DNA of 64,000 nt from an uncultured Alphaproteobacteria bacterium (lineage in GTDB: Bacteria > Pseudomonadota > Alphaproteobacteria > RF32 > CAG-239), in contig CAJTJB010000001.1 in assembly GCA_910576955.1 (NCBI GenBank), positions 286,649 through 350,648 on the forward strand, in the 5' to 3' direction. Every line of letters starts with the position of its first letter. The first letter of the stretch is position 1. Positions 25,491 to 33,654 of the stretch are shown here, piece after piece. The position numbers and the translations under genes were made by a program. The notes beneath the pieces were generated by a model. It saw only the letters and a program-made list of their open reading frames with translations. It searched no databases and was not told the DNA's origin.

Positions 25491-25934
25491 ATGAATATTG
25501 CAGACATCATTTCTAAAAGCGCGGTTCTGGACCACGTTCAGGCAGCCAGTAAACGCGAGCTCGTGCAGGGCTTGTCTGAAAAAATCTCCGCTCTTGCCGG
25601 ATTAGACGAACGCGTGATTTTTGACGCGGTTTGGGAACGCGAAAATCTCGGTTCTACCGGTTATGGCGAAGGTGTGGCTTTTCCGCACGCGAGAATCGAA
25701 GGTTTGGATAAAGTCTGCGGTATGTTTGCCCGTTTGGATGAGCCGGTTGATTTTGATTCGCTGGACGGCAAACCGGTAGATTTGGTCTTTTTGCTCATCA
25801 GCCCCGAAAACAGCGGTGCTGACCACTTGACCGCATTGGCTGCCCTTTCGCGCATTTTGAAAACGGAAGGCAGTTGCGAGAAATTGCGCAAAGCCCGTTC
25901 GGTAGATGAAATCTATGCGGTTTTGAATGTGTAA
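25491..25934 (+). CDS. ptsN: Nitrogen-related PTS EIIA protein
   Basis: 147 residues from the ATG at 25491 (an upstream in-frame start lacks support). It has the PTS EIIA type 2 fold, with the phosphorylated His at about residue 65 in GEGVAFPHARI. NPR and EI-Ntr partners are not in the window. PtsN regulates potassium transport and other processes by protein contact. The usual neighbour rpoN is absent. A strong terminator follows. Confidence 0.93.
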   Translation: MNIADIISKSAVLDHVQAASKRELVQGLSEKISALAGLDERVIFDAVWERENLGSTGYGEGVAFPHARIEGLDKVCGMFARLDEPVDFDSLDGKPVDLVFLLISPENSGADHLTALAALSRILKTEGSCEKLRKARSVDEIYAVLNV

Positions 25935-25952
25935 AGAATTCCATTGAATGTC

Positions 25953-25980
25953 AAAGCCCCGTTTCGGCGGGGCTTTTTTT
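25953..25980 (+). terminator. Intrinsic terminator after ptsN
   Basis: Stem AGCCCCG / CGGGGCT with a 6-base loop, followed by seven T. Confidence 0.92.
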
Positions 25981-26033
25981 AGCGGGGTGTTGGGGGAATT
26001 TATTATTCTTTTTATATTGCTATACTCTCGTAA

Positions 26034-26068
26034 GATTGCCGCGTCGGCTAATGCCTCCTCGCAATGAC
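26034..26068. repeat. Candidate dispersed palindromic element (ATTGC...GCAAT type)
   Basis: An imperfect palindrome with arms GATTGC and GCAATG surrounds the GC-rich core GCGTCGGCTAATGCCTCCTC. Its local GC content is higher than the flanks. Similar elements occur in many bacterial genomes as intergenic repeats. Only one copy is visible here, so its repeat status is inference. Confidence 0.45.
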
Positions 26069-26139
26069 TTATGGAAAGAAGTTCGTTTGCGTTGGCGACA
26101 AATCGTTTCATTATGACTTAACACTTTTACCTAATTATT

Positions 26140-27534
26140 TTATCTTGTTTTAGAAAAAAGCTTTTGCCATAAGTTTGGTTTATCCGGTTCACCATAATAA
26201 ACTTTTAAATCCGGAATGGAGGGAAGTTTTACCTTTTTATGGTCAATATTTTTGGGGAGGATGAGTTCTTTGAGATGTTTTTGTATGCTATCGCAAAAGA
26301 TAACTTCCTCAAGACCCTCTATGTCAAGATTTAATCGTTTGGGCAAAAATACGCTGTTATCTTCAAACGTTATCAGTTTTACATTTTGGGGAAAACGTAT
26401 CTCCACATCTTTTCCCAATATAGCTTTTTCAAACCTGACATAGTCAGCACTTTCTATTGAACTAAAGTCTATAATTCCTTGTTCTGCAGTTAACTGTGCC
26501 AATTCCAGTGTGCCAATCTTTTTGGGTAAACGGCTGTTATCAGACTCTTTGAACTGACAATCTGTGCGATATCTGCTCACAAAAGATAGTACGGATAAAT
26601 CAAAATCATTAGGAAAATTTTCTATATGAAAGAGCATCAGTTCGTCTAATCCCTGCCCGTATGGAAATACAATACTTTTAGTATTAGTGAAATCCGTCTT
26701 CGATGCATGGAAGCTTTTTAATGATTTCAAGTGTGATAAATCTAACTCTGTCGGGGCTTTTATTTCTCCTAATATAATATATTCGGTGCATTCCGGTAAT
26801 TTTATGACATAATTGGTCAGGTCGACTTTTTCGGGCCAAAATGTAAATATTTTTTTTAATTCAGCCAGATTGCTTGTTTGGGGAATCGGATTATAAATAT
26901 ATATCCTTTCGGCATTTTCAGGAAATTTAATACTCCCAAAGCGTTCTAAATCTATTTCTTGAGTTACTTCACATCCCTTATCGTTTGTACAGCTTGTTTT
27001 CCATACTTCTTTTCCTTCGGCTTGCCTTTCTGCTTGTTTGAGAATTTTCTGCTGTTTGGCTTGTATTTGGGCAGATTTGTTTAAATGATTTATTTCTTTT
27101 TGCAGTTCGACAATATATTCGTTCGGAATTTGTTTAGAAATTTCTTTTAGTTCGGCGGTTTTATCACATTGCAAACGATTTGCCAAAACAGCCGTTAAGA
27201 TATAATCAGGAACAAAGCCATTTTGTAAATTGCCAAACTGATTTTGTATCGCGGCGATTTTTTGCAGGTTATCTTCGCGGCATTCCCGCCCTATAAGGCA
27301 ACCCAACAAAATGTAACGATATCGCATATAATTTTGAGGAAAGGATTTCAATTGCCGTGCCATTATATCCAGCATACAGCCAATGACTTTAGGATTATTT
27401 GTGCGCCATAAAAAGCTTAAACAAATTCCGTAATTTATTTCCTCTTTTCCCTCTCTATATGGCCGAAGCTCGTTATAACAAGCCAGCGGGCTTTGCGGAT
27501 TATTAACTGAAATTTTGTAATCGCGAATTATCAT
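26140..27534 (-). CDS. Unknown protein, third member of a three-paralog operon, with leucine-rich-like repeats
   Basis: 464 residues. The first 95 residues share a pattern with the next two genes upstream: NPQSPLACYN, REGKEEIN, FLWRTNNPKVI, then a P-x-Y-x-R-Y block. A charged coiled-coil (about 140-170) follows. The rest is beta-rich and repetitive with units such as LDLSHLKSLKSFHAS and RFPQNVKLITFEDN, like an irregular leucine-rich solenoid. The C-terminus is a short basic amphipathic tail (LWQKLFSKTR). There is no signal peptide, so it is probably cytoplasmic. Its ATG directly follows the stop codon of the preceding gene. I recognise no known family. Confidence 0.7.
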   Translation of the reverse strand: MIIRDYKISVNNPQSPLACYNELRPYREGKEEINYGICLSFLWRTNNPKVIGCMLDIMARQLKSFPQNYMRYRYILLGCLIGRECREDNLQKIAAIQNQFGNLQNGFVPDYILTAVLANRLQCDKTAELKEISKQIPNEYIVELQKEINHLNKSAQIQAKQQKILKQAERQAEGKEVWKTSCTNDKGCEVTQEIDLERFGSIKFPENAERIYIYNPIPQTSNLAELKKIFTFWPEKVDLTNYVIKLPECTEYIILGEIKAPTELDLSHLKSLKSFHASKTDFTNTKSIVFPYGQGLDELMLFHIENFPNDFDLSVLSFVSRYRTDCQFKESDNSRLPKKIGTLELAQLTAEQGIIDFSSIESADYVRFEKAILGKDVEIRFPQNVKLITFEDNSVFLPKRLNLDIEGLEEVIFCDSIQKHLKELILPKNIDHKKVKLPSIPDLKVYYGEPDKPNLWQKLFSKTR

Positions 27535-28116
27535 TTATCTCTCTTTAATCTTATTCATCATACGGCTGAAGATGTTTGACTTTTTCTGTTTTTCCGGTAA
27601 TTCCTGCAAAACAAACTCGGACACTTCTGCATAATTTTGGTTTTCGGCGATGATTTTCTTTGTGACGTCTTCGGCGATGTCATTCACATCTACGGGGATT
27701 ATCTCATACAGTTTCGTGCATAAATCTTGGACTCGTTTTGCCTGCTGTTCGGGTAAACCGATATGGCTTAAAAGCACCATAAAATCACGGTCAGTTTTAT
27801 CCGCTTTATTCAAGTTAGTGTGTTTAAGCGCTATATCGGCAATGGTGTGATTAACACTCTCCGGCTGTTCGCGTTTGCAAACCATCGCCATCAGATGTGG
27901 CTTGTATTGCTTATATTCCTGCGGCGTTATTTCAAAGCGCTTATTTAAAAGTTCCAGAAAATCTGCAATATTCTTGCGGTTATTCGTGGATTGCAAAAAT
28001 TCCGTGGCAAATTCGGGCGTGAACTCGATTTTGCCTTTTTTAACATCTGTCAATATGTTATGGCATTTAAGCGGATTTTTAGGGGTAATGATTTCTATGG
28101 CGTATTTATCTTGCAT
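27535..28116 (-). CDS. Unknown protein, second member of a three-paralog operon
   Basis: 193 residues. It shares the same N-terminal module as its neighbours: TPKNPLKCHNILTDVKKGK, FTPEFATEFLQSTNNRKNI. Between this and the first paralog the module is nearly identical at KGK-x-EFTPEFA and FLQSTNNRKNIADF. It lacks the repeat region and ends with helices plus a basic tail (SNIFSRMMNKIKER). It overlaps the upstream gene by 11 bases and abuts the downstream one, so all three are coupled. It could be a regulatory short form, but no function can be assigned. Confidence 0.7.
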   Translation of the reverse strand: MQDKYAIEIITPKNPLKCHNILTDVKKGKIEFTPEFATEFLQSTNNRKNIADFLELLNKRFEITPQEYKQYKPHLMAMVCKREQPESVNHTIADIALKHTNLNKADKTDRDFMVLLSHIGLPEQQAKRVQDLCTKLYEIIPVDVNDIAEDVTKKIIAENQNYAEVSEFVLQELPEKQKKSNIFSRMMNKIKER

Positions 28117-29038
28117 TTCCCAACTTCCTTTTCAACCAATTGCTTAACCTGTTTTTCAGATTATCATTTTTTGCTTCAGGCGACAATATTTCTTCGTTTT
28201 GCTGTTCCTTGTTCGTCGGGATAGTGCAATCGCTCAATATAACGTAATAAGATTGTTTCAATTTTTCGATGTCCAGACTTTCCGGCAAGTTCACCCGATA
28301 AAAATGGATTTTTTCCAATGTTTGCGGAAATTTAATCTCTTGCACGTTTGTCATATCGCAATTTTGAAATGTGACAGTGTCTGATTTTCCTATGCCGGAT
28401 AAATCTAAAACCGATGGAAACTTCATTTTGCCATTGAAATTCAGCCAGTGAACTTCTTTCGGATAGATCACGTCAAAACCGCTCATATCCGTATCAAACC
28501 AATATAGCGCCCAAGTGTAAGCCGGGTTCAGCTTTAATTTCGCCGGCATTTTACAGTTATCAAACACCGTTAAGGTAACAAATGTTGATTGTGACAAATC
28601 AAGCGCGGTTTCAGATAAATCGCATCGTTCCATTTTCAAACTTGTCATATCTTTTGGAAATTTAAGCTTGCACACATGGCGATAATCCCCATTTTTATCT
28701 TCAAACTCTTTATCTTTAATTTTCACTTCAAGACCGGTAATATTATATGTCCGGCGCAATGTTTCGGCTTTCTCTGCGATATTTTCCGGCTGATTACGGT
28801 TTGCCGTTATGCCGAATAAAACACGTTTATAATCGTTTGCCGTTTCGGGATGGGCTGCCAAATGCCTTTCAAGTATATCAACAAAATCCGCAATATTCTT
28901 ACGGTTATTGGTAGACTGCAAAAACGCTAGCGCGAACTCGGGCGTGAACTCGGTTTTGCCTTTTTTGACAGCTGTCAGCATATTATGGCAACGCAGCGGA
29001 TTTTGCGGTGTGGTGATTTTGATTTCAAGCGCTTTCAT
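28106..29038 (-). CDS. Unknown protein, first member of a three-paralog operon, with leucine-rich-like repeats
   Basis: 310 residues. The N-terminal module (about 1-90) reads TPQNPLRCHNMLTAVKKGK, FTPEFALAFLQSTNNRKNI. From about 115 a repetitive beta-rich region follows, with units such as KLKFPKDMTSLKMERCDLS, ALDLSQSTFVTLTVFDNC and KFPQTLEKIHFYRVNLP, an irregular leucine-rich pattern of about 22-25 residues. The tail is basic and amphipathic (RLSNWLKRKLGNAR). There is no signal peptide or membrane helix. It is the promoter-proximal gene, with a consensus-like promoter 25 bases upstream. Confidence 0.7.
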   Translation of the reverse strand: MKALEIKITTPQNPLRCHNMLTAVKKGKTEFTPEFALAFLQSTNNRKNIADFVDILERHLAAHPETANDYKRVLFGITANRNQPENIAEKAETLRRTYNITGLEVKIKDKEFEDKNGDYRHVCKLKFPKDMTSLKMERCDLSETALDLSQSTFVTLTVFDNCKMPAKLKLNPAYTWALYWFDTDMSGFDVIYPKEVHWLNFNGKMKFPSVLDLSGIGKSDTVTFQNCDMTNVQEIKFPQTLEKIHFYRVNLPESLDIEKLKQSYYVILSDCTIPTNKEQQNEEILSPEAKNDNLKNRLSNWLKRKLGNAR

Positions 29039-29045
29039 TTTCTTC

Positions 29046-29091
29046 CCTTAATATTTTTAAGGAAAATAGCACTTTACGTCTGTTTTGTCAA
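29046..29091 (-). promoter_or_regulatory. Promoter of the three-paralog operon with a downstream palindrome
   Basis: On the minus strand, -35 TTGACA (29086-29091) and -10 TATTTT (29063-29068) are 17 bases apart. Immediately after the -10 lies the inverted repeat CCTTAA-AAATA-TTAAGG (29046-29062), which overlaps the start site and the AAGG ribosome site. It could be an operator or an RBS-masking hairpin. Confidence 0.7.
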
Positions 29092-29100
29092 GTTTTTTGT

Positions 29101-29844
29101 TTATTTAAAATATTCCTGCCCAAGGCGGAGAATCGATTGGGCTTTTTCAGTATATGAACTGTCTTCATTATGCGTATAAAACGGCGGGAGAATTTTGGTT
29201 ATTCCCTTTGCGCTTTTTTTGGCAATAACCGCCACGCGTTTCGCGTTTTGCCCTTGTTTGGAATATATCGGCAGAATCAGCACATCGCCGGCTTTATTTT
29301 GAAGAGCGGACAAGATTTCATTGATTGCCTCGGTGCGGTTTATCAGCAATAAATATCCTTTGGGCTTGAGCATTTTCAGACAAAACGTGAGCCAACCGGT
29401 CAAATTAAAATCTTGATGATTATGCGCAAGCTGTTTGCTCTCATTGGGCGAGGGCATATCGTGGTCGCTATACGGCGGATTGGTTATCACAAAGCTATAT
29501 GAGCCGGCGGGCAACGTTGTTTTTTCCCTGATGTCAAAATGTTCATAGTGCAAAAAATCGGCAAAATTGTTTTCGGCAGCACTGAAATTTGAAAGCTCAA
29601 CTAAATCGGGCTGAATATCTACGCCGGTGATGGTAATGTTTTTTTCTTTGAGCCGCTCTGCCAAACAAAGTGAAATTGCGCCCGTTCCGGAACCGACATC
29701 GAGTATAGCATTCCCTGCCCTTACCTTATCCGACTCCAGCAGAGAAGATAAAAACACAGCATCCGTTGAGGCTCGGTAGCCGTCAACCGGCTGAAAGATT
29801 TTGACTTTTTTATCAAGCAAATAATCGTTTGTGTAGGGGCGCAT
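29101..29844 (-). CDS. trmN6: tRNA1(Val) (adenine-37-N6)-methyltransferase-like protein (TrmN6/YfiC)
   Basis: 247 residues. Motif I is ILDVGSGTGAISLCLAERL (about residue 47), and the adenine-N6 catalytic motif is TNPPYSDHD (about 123). The start FQPVDGYRASTDAVFLSSL is typical of the TrmN6/YfiC group, which methylates A37 of tRNA-Val in E. coli. Assignment within small-molecule or RNA N6-methyltransferases is by this pattern only. It follows the ferredoxin gene on the same strand, with a terminator between them. Confidence 0.75.
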   Translation of the reverse strand: MRPYTNDYLLDKKVKIFQPVDGYRASTDAVFLSSLLESDKVRAGNAILDVGSGTGAISLCLAERLKEKNITITGVDIQPDLVELSNFSAAENNFADFLHYEHFDIREKTTLPAGSYSFVITNPPYSDHDMPSPNESKQLAHNHQDFNLTGWLTFCLKMLKPKGYLLLINRTEAINEILSALQNKAGDVLILPIYSKQGQNAKRVAVIAKKSAKGITKILPPFYTHNEDSSYTEKAQSILRLGQEYFK

Positions 29845-29861
29845 TATGACCTCGTTAAACT

Positions 29862-29899
29862 AAAAGGCTTAAAAAAGGAAATCCTCTTTTAAGCCTTTT
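29862..29899 (-). terminator. Intrinsic terminator after the ferredoxin gene
   Basis: A 13-bp perfect stem (AAAAGGCTTAAAA / TTTTAAGCCTTTT) with a 12-base loop lies between the ferredoxin and methyltransferase genes. The flanking A and T tracts make it possibly bidirectional. Confidence 0.8.
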
Positions 29900-29917
29900 C
29901 ACCTTATTTACAACGAA

Positions 29918-30157
29918 TTAGTAAGCGCTCGGGCATGTTTTAGCTTTTTCTGCGTTTACTTTTACCCATTGTTCTTCAGCTTCATCATCTGAAGAAATTG
30001 CACTTTGCGGGCACTCTGAAATGCAAACGCCGCAATCAATGCAAGTATCCGGGTCAACTACATACTGTTCATCACAAACGTGGAAAGCTTCCACCGGGCA
30101 AACACCGGCGCAAGTTCCGCATTTGATGCACAAATCGCCATTTACAACTGAAGGCAT
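29918..30157 (-). CDS. 2[4Fe-4S] ferredoxin
   Basis: 79 residues with two complete cluster motifs: C10-x2-C13-x2-C16-x3-C20-P and C39-x2-C42-x2-C45-x3-C49-P. This is an eight-iron bacterial ferredoxin with a short acidic C-terminal extension. It carries electrons at low potential; its redox partner cannot be inferred from neighbours. It has its own promoter and terminator, so it is a single-gene unit divergent from gltX. Confidence 0.93.
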   Translation of the reverse strand: MPSVVNGDLCIKCGTCAGVCPVEAFHVCDEQYVVDPDTCIDCGVCISECPQSAISSDDEAEEQWVKVNAEKAKTCPSAY

Positions 30158-30195
30158 ATTGTTATCTCCTAAAATAAAATTCGTTTTTCGTTTTT

Positions 30196-30224
30196 TGTTT
30201 ACAAGGAATGTGTACGAATTGCAA
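30196..30224 (-). promoter_or_regulatory. Sigma70-type promoter of the ferredoxin gene
   Basis: On the minus strand, -35 TTGCAA (30219-30224) and -10 TAAACA (30196-30201) are 17 bases apart, 38 bases before the start codon. Confidence 0.5.
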
Positions 30225-30361
30225 GCAAAAAATTGTTAATATCAAATCGCAATAAATATTACTCTGAACAATAATGATTTTTTCAAAATAAATTTTTACA
30301 TTGAAATTATAAAAAATCGCGGTATGATGGCGGTAATTTATGGATTTTGAGGTAAATAACA

Positions 30362-31684
30362 ATGACAAATATCAAGGTCAGATTTGCACCAAGCCCAACG
30401 GGGTGGATGCATATCGGTAACACCAGAACGGCTTTATTTAATTATCTGTGGACAAAGAAAATGGGCGGCAAATTGCTGCTGCGTATTGATGATACGGACA
30501 AAGTGCGTTCAAAGAAAGAATATGAAGACGGAATCCGCGATGCATTAACCTGGCTAGGCATCAGTTGGGACGAAGAAGCGCGCCAATCTGCCCGTTTTGA
30601 ACGTTATGACGCCGTGGTGGCAGAGCTTAAAAAAGCAGGGCGCATTTATGCTTGTTACGACACGCCCGAAGAGCTGGAGTTTAAGCGCAAACGCTTGCTT
30701 GCCAAAGGACTGCCGCCGATTTATGACCGGCAGGCACTGAACTATACGGCTGATGATATTGCCAAGTTTGAGGCAGAGGGGCGCAAGCCGCATTACCGTT
30801 TTAAACTCGTTGATGAAGAGATTATGTGGGATGATGTTGTGCGCGGCGTGTGTAAATATGATGCGAACAAGCTTTCTGACCCGATTATTATTCGCGAAGA
30901 TGGAAGTTATCTGTATCACTTGCCGTCTGTGATTGACGATGTCGATTTTGAGATTACGCATATTGTACGCGGCGAAGATCATGTGACGAATACGGCTGCG
31001 CAAATTCAGATGTTTAAGGCGATTGGCGGGAAAGTGCCGACATTTGCGCACCTGCCGCTTTTGACCGGCAAAGAGGGCAAACTCTCCAAACGGTTAGGCA
31101 GCCTCGGCGTGCGTGAACTGCGCGCAGACGGGATTGAGGCGATGGCTATTTGCTCGTTTTTGGCAAAACTCGGAACATCGGAAGCGATTGAGCCGTTTTA
31201 TTCGCTCGACTCGCTGGCGGCAACTTTGGACTTTGGCAAAATCGGACGTTCGCAGCCGAAGTTTGATGAAGAAGAATTGAAGAAGTTTAATACCAAACTT
31301 GTTCATAATATGCCCTACTCTGCGCTTAAAGATACTTTCGGCGTGAGCGAAATCTTTTGGGATGATGTGAAAGGCAATCTGGAAACGGCAAAAGACGTTG
31401 CATTATGGGATAATATCTGCAACAAAGAGATTGAACCGGTTTTGGAAGATGCGGAATTTACGGCATTGGCGGCGGATTTATTACCTAAAGGCGACTTTAA
31501 TGCCGAAACGTTTAATGCGTGGATGAATGAACTTAAAGCCCAAACCGGGCGCAAAGGCAAAGAGCTGTTTCATCCCATTCGTATGGCATTAACCGCCGAG
31601 GCAAACGGTCCGGAGCTTAAAACGCTTTTGCCGTTGATTGGCTATGATAAAGCATATAAACGGCTTAAAGGCGAAAGAGCATAA
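30362..31684 (+). CDS. gltX: Glutamyl-tRNA synthetase
   Basis: 440 residues. The class I signature is RFAPSPTGWMHIGNTR (HIGN for HIGH) near the N-terminus, and GKLSKRLGS (about residue 240) is the KMSKS-loop variant. YLYHLPSVIDDVDFEITHIVRGEDH is typical of GluRS. Many Alphaproteobacteria have two GltX copies, one charging tRNA-Gln with Glu for GatCAB; which copy this is cannot be told here. It has an intrinsic terminator and is monocistronic. Confidence 0.95.
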   Translation: MTNIKVRFAPSPTGWMHIGNTRTALFNYLWTKKMGGKLLLRIDDTDKVRSKKEYEDGIRDALTWLGISWDEEARQSARFERYDAVVAELKKAGRIYACYDTPEELEFKRKRLLAKGLPPIYDRQALNYTADDIAKFEAEGRKPHYRFKLVDEEIMWDDVVRGVCKYDANKLSDPIIIREDGSYLYHLPSVIDDVDFEITHIVRGEDHVTNTAAQIQMFKAIGGKVPTFAHLPLLTGKEGKLSKRLGSLGVRELRADGIEAMAICSFLAKLGTSEAIEPFYSLDSLAATLDFGKIGRSQPKFDEEELKKFNTKLVHNMPYSALKDTFGVSEIFWDDVKGNLETAKDVALWDNICNKEIEPVLEDAEFTALAADLLPKGDFNAETFNAWMNELKAQTGRKGKELFHPIRMALTAEANGPELKTLLPLIGYDKAYKRLKGERA

Positions 31685-31689
31685 GATTA

Positions 31690-31712
31690 AGCCCGCGTTT
31701 GCGGGCTTTTTT
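31690..31712 (+). terminator. Intrinsic terminator of gltX
   Basis: Stem AGCCCGC / GCGGGCT with loop GTTT, then a T run. It lies between two convergent genes. Confidence 0.92.
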
Positions 31713-31714
31713 AA

Positions 31715-32932
31715 TTATTGGTAGCGCAGGGCGTCTATCGGGTTTAGGCGCATTGCTTTGAGCGCGGGCATTAAACCCGAAACGATACCGACCACAACGG
31801 CAACCGTTACCGATACGATAACCGACCAAATAGAAATCGGCACATCATAGCCCATGACATAGCCGCCGATTTGCGAAAAGACAATGCCGAAGACCATTCC
31901 GATAAAACTGCCGATAAATGAGATTAAAACAGACTCGGCTAAAAACTGCGCCATTATCCAACTGTTTGGCGCTCCCAGAGCTTTACGCGTGCCGATTTCC
32001 CTTGTGCGCTCGGTGACGGACACGAGCATCATATTCATAATGCCGATACTACCCACAATCAGCGAGATAGAGGCTATGGCGGCTAAAAGAGCGGAAAGAA
32101 TAAAACCGACCGAACGGACTTTTTCAACCATTTCTGTCATTAAGCGAACCGTAAAATCGTTTTTGACGCCATCTTTCAGACGATGGCGCGTGCGGAGCAT
32201 ATATTCAACACGTTTGGCAACACTCTCCATTTTTTCTTCGGTTGTTGCTTTAACAAATGCTATATTGACGAATTCGGGACGGTCAGAGCCTTCCAGCCTT
32301 TGGCGCAGAGTGGTGGAAGGCATTAAAACGATATTATCCTGATCATCGCCCATTAAGCCGTCGCCTTTGGCTTTCAGCGTGCCGATAACCGTAAACGGTT
32401 TACCTTTTAAGCGCAGCGTTTTACCGATAGGGTTTTGCAACCCGAACAGCTCGTCTACTATCGTTTGCCCTATCACTACATAAGGCTTGGCGGCTTTAAC
32501 GTCTTTATCGGTAAACATTATACCGTCTTCAATTTCCCAGTTATTAACGTTTAAAAACTCGGGATTTGTGCCGCGGACGCTAACGCCGTAGTTGCTTGAA
32601 CCATAAACCGCTTGCGCGGCTGCTCCCATATTGTATGATGATGTTTCAACATCTTTTAAGGTTTTCAGAGCAGCAACATCTGATACTGTAACGCTCGGCT
32701 TGCCGCGCCCGCCACGCACACCGCCGCTCACTAATTCCGCCGGACCGATTAAAATCAAATTGCTGCCCATTGAGGCAAAGGTTTGCGTGATGCGGTTTTG
32801 CACCGCCTGCCCCGCAGACACCATCATCACCACCGCCGCCACGCCAATCATTATGCCGAGCATGGTTAAAAACGTGCGCAGCTTATAGGAGGCAATTGAA
32901 ATCCACGCTTCTTTTAATATTGCTTTCAGCAT
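31715..32932 (-). CDS. macB: MacB-type ABC transporter permease
   Basis: 405 residues with four membrane helices in the MacB layout: one near the N-terminus (TFLTMLGIMIGVAAVVMMVS), a large periplasmic domain (about 45-280), then three helices at the C-terminus (FtsX-like) with ERTREIGTRKALGA before the second helix. MacB is a mechanotransmission exporter that works with MacA and an outer-membrane channel. In E. coli it is fused to its ATPase; here the ATPase is the separate gene just upstream (7-base overlap). Confidence 0.9.
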   Translation of the reverse strand: MLKAILKEAWISIASYKLRTFLTMLGIMIGVAAVVMMVSAGQAVQNRITQTFASMGSNLILIGPAELVSGGVRGGRGKPSVTVSDVAALKTLKDVETSSYNMGAAAQAVYGSSNYGVSVRGTNPEFLNVNNWEIEDGIMFTDKDVKAAKPYVVIGQTIVDELFGLQNPIGKTLRLKGKPFTVIGTLKAKGDGLMGDDQDNIVLMPSTTLRQRLEGSDRPEFVNIAFVKATTEEKMESVAKRVEYMLRTRHRLKDGVKNDFTVRLMTEMVEKVRSVGFILSALLAAIASISLIVGSIGIMNMMLVSVTERTREIGTRKALGAPNSWIMAQFLAESVLISFIGSFIGMVFGIVFSQIGGYVMGYDVPISIWSVIVSVTVAVVVGIVSGLMPALKAMRLNPIDALRYQ

Positions 32933-33654
32933 TTGGTTTTCTTTTCTTTATGATATTCTTTGCGCAAACCGTCATAGACCTTATGCCCGTCGCTGATTTT
33001 TATCATTCTGTCTGCATAATCTGCAACATCATCCTCATGAGTTACCAACACAATCGTTATGCCCTGCCGGTTTAACTCGGTGAATAAATCCATAATTTCA
33101 TCCGAGGTCTTGCTATCTAAATTTCCGGTCGGCTCATCGGCAAAAATGATTGCCGGATTATTGATTAAAGCGCGGGCTATGGCAACACGCTGCTGCATTC
33201 CGCCGGAGATTTGCGACGGCAGACGGTTTTGATAGCCGCTTAAGCCTACTTTTTTTAACATTTCCACCGCGCGCTTATAGCGCTCTTTTTCGGGGATATT
33301 TTGATATATTAAGGGAAGCGACACATTGTCGGCAATGGTGCGTTTCATCATCAAGTTAAAATTTTGAAACACAAACCCTATTGTTTTGCCGCGAATTTTT
33401 GCGAGCTCGTTGTCATCCTTATCGTCAATATTATAACCGTCTAAAATATATTTTCCGGAAGTCGGCTTGTCCAGACAGCCTAAAATGTTCATTAAGGTTG
33501 ATTTTCCGGAACCTGAAGGCCCCATTATGGCGACAAACTCGCCTGCGGTGATGTTAAAGTTTATATCTTTTAAAACTTCCTGACTGGTACCACCGTCCAT
33601 AAAATAGGTTTTATAAACGTGTTTGACCTCTATGACGTTATTGTTTTCAGCCAT
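32926..33654 (-). CDS. macB: MacB-type ABC transporter ATP-binding protein
   Basis: 242 residues with Walker A GPSGSGKST (about residue 43), signature ISGGMQQRVAIARAL, Walker B IIFADEPTGNLD and switch His VTHEDDVA. It is the LolD/MacB-type ATPase and is missing only the fused permease. TAATG couples it to the adaptor gene upstream. Confidence 0.92.
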   Translation of the reverse strand: MAENNNVIEVKHVYKTYFMDGGTSQEVLKDINFNITAGEFVAIMGPSGSGKSTLMNILGCLDKPTSGKYILDGYNIDDKDDNELAKIRGKTIGFVFQNFNLMMKRTIADNVSLPLIYQNIPEKERYKRAVEMLKKVGLSGYQNRLPSQISGGMQQRVAIARALINNPAIIFADEPTGNLDSKTSDEIMDLFTELNRQGITIVLVTHEDDVADYADRMIKISDGHKVYDGLRKEYHKEKKTKC

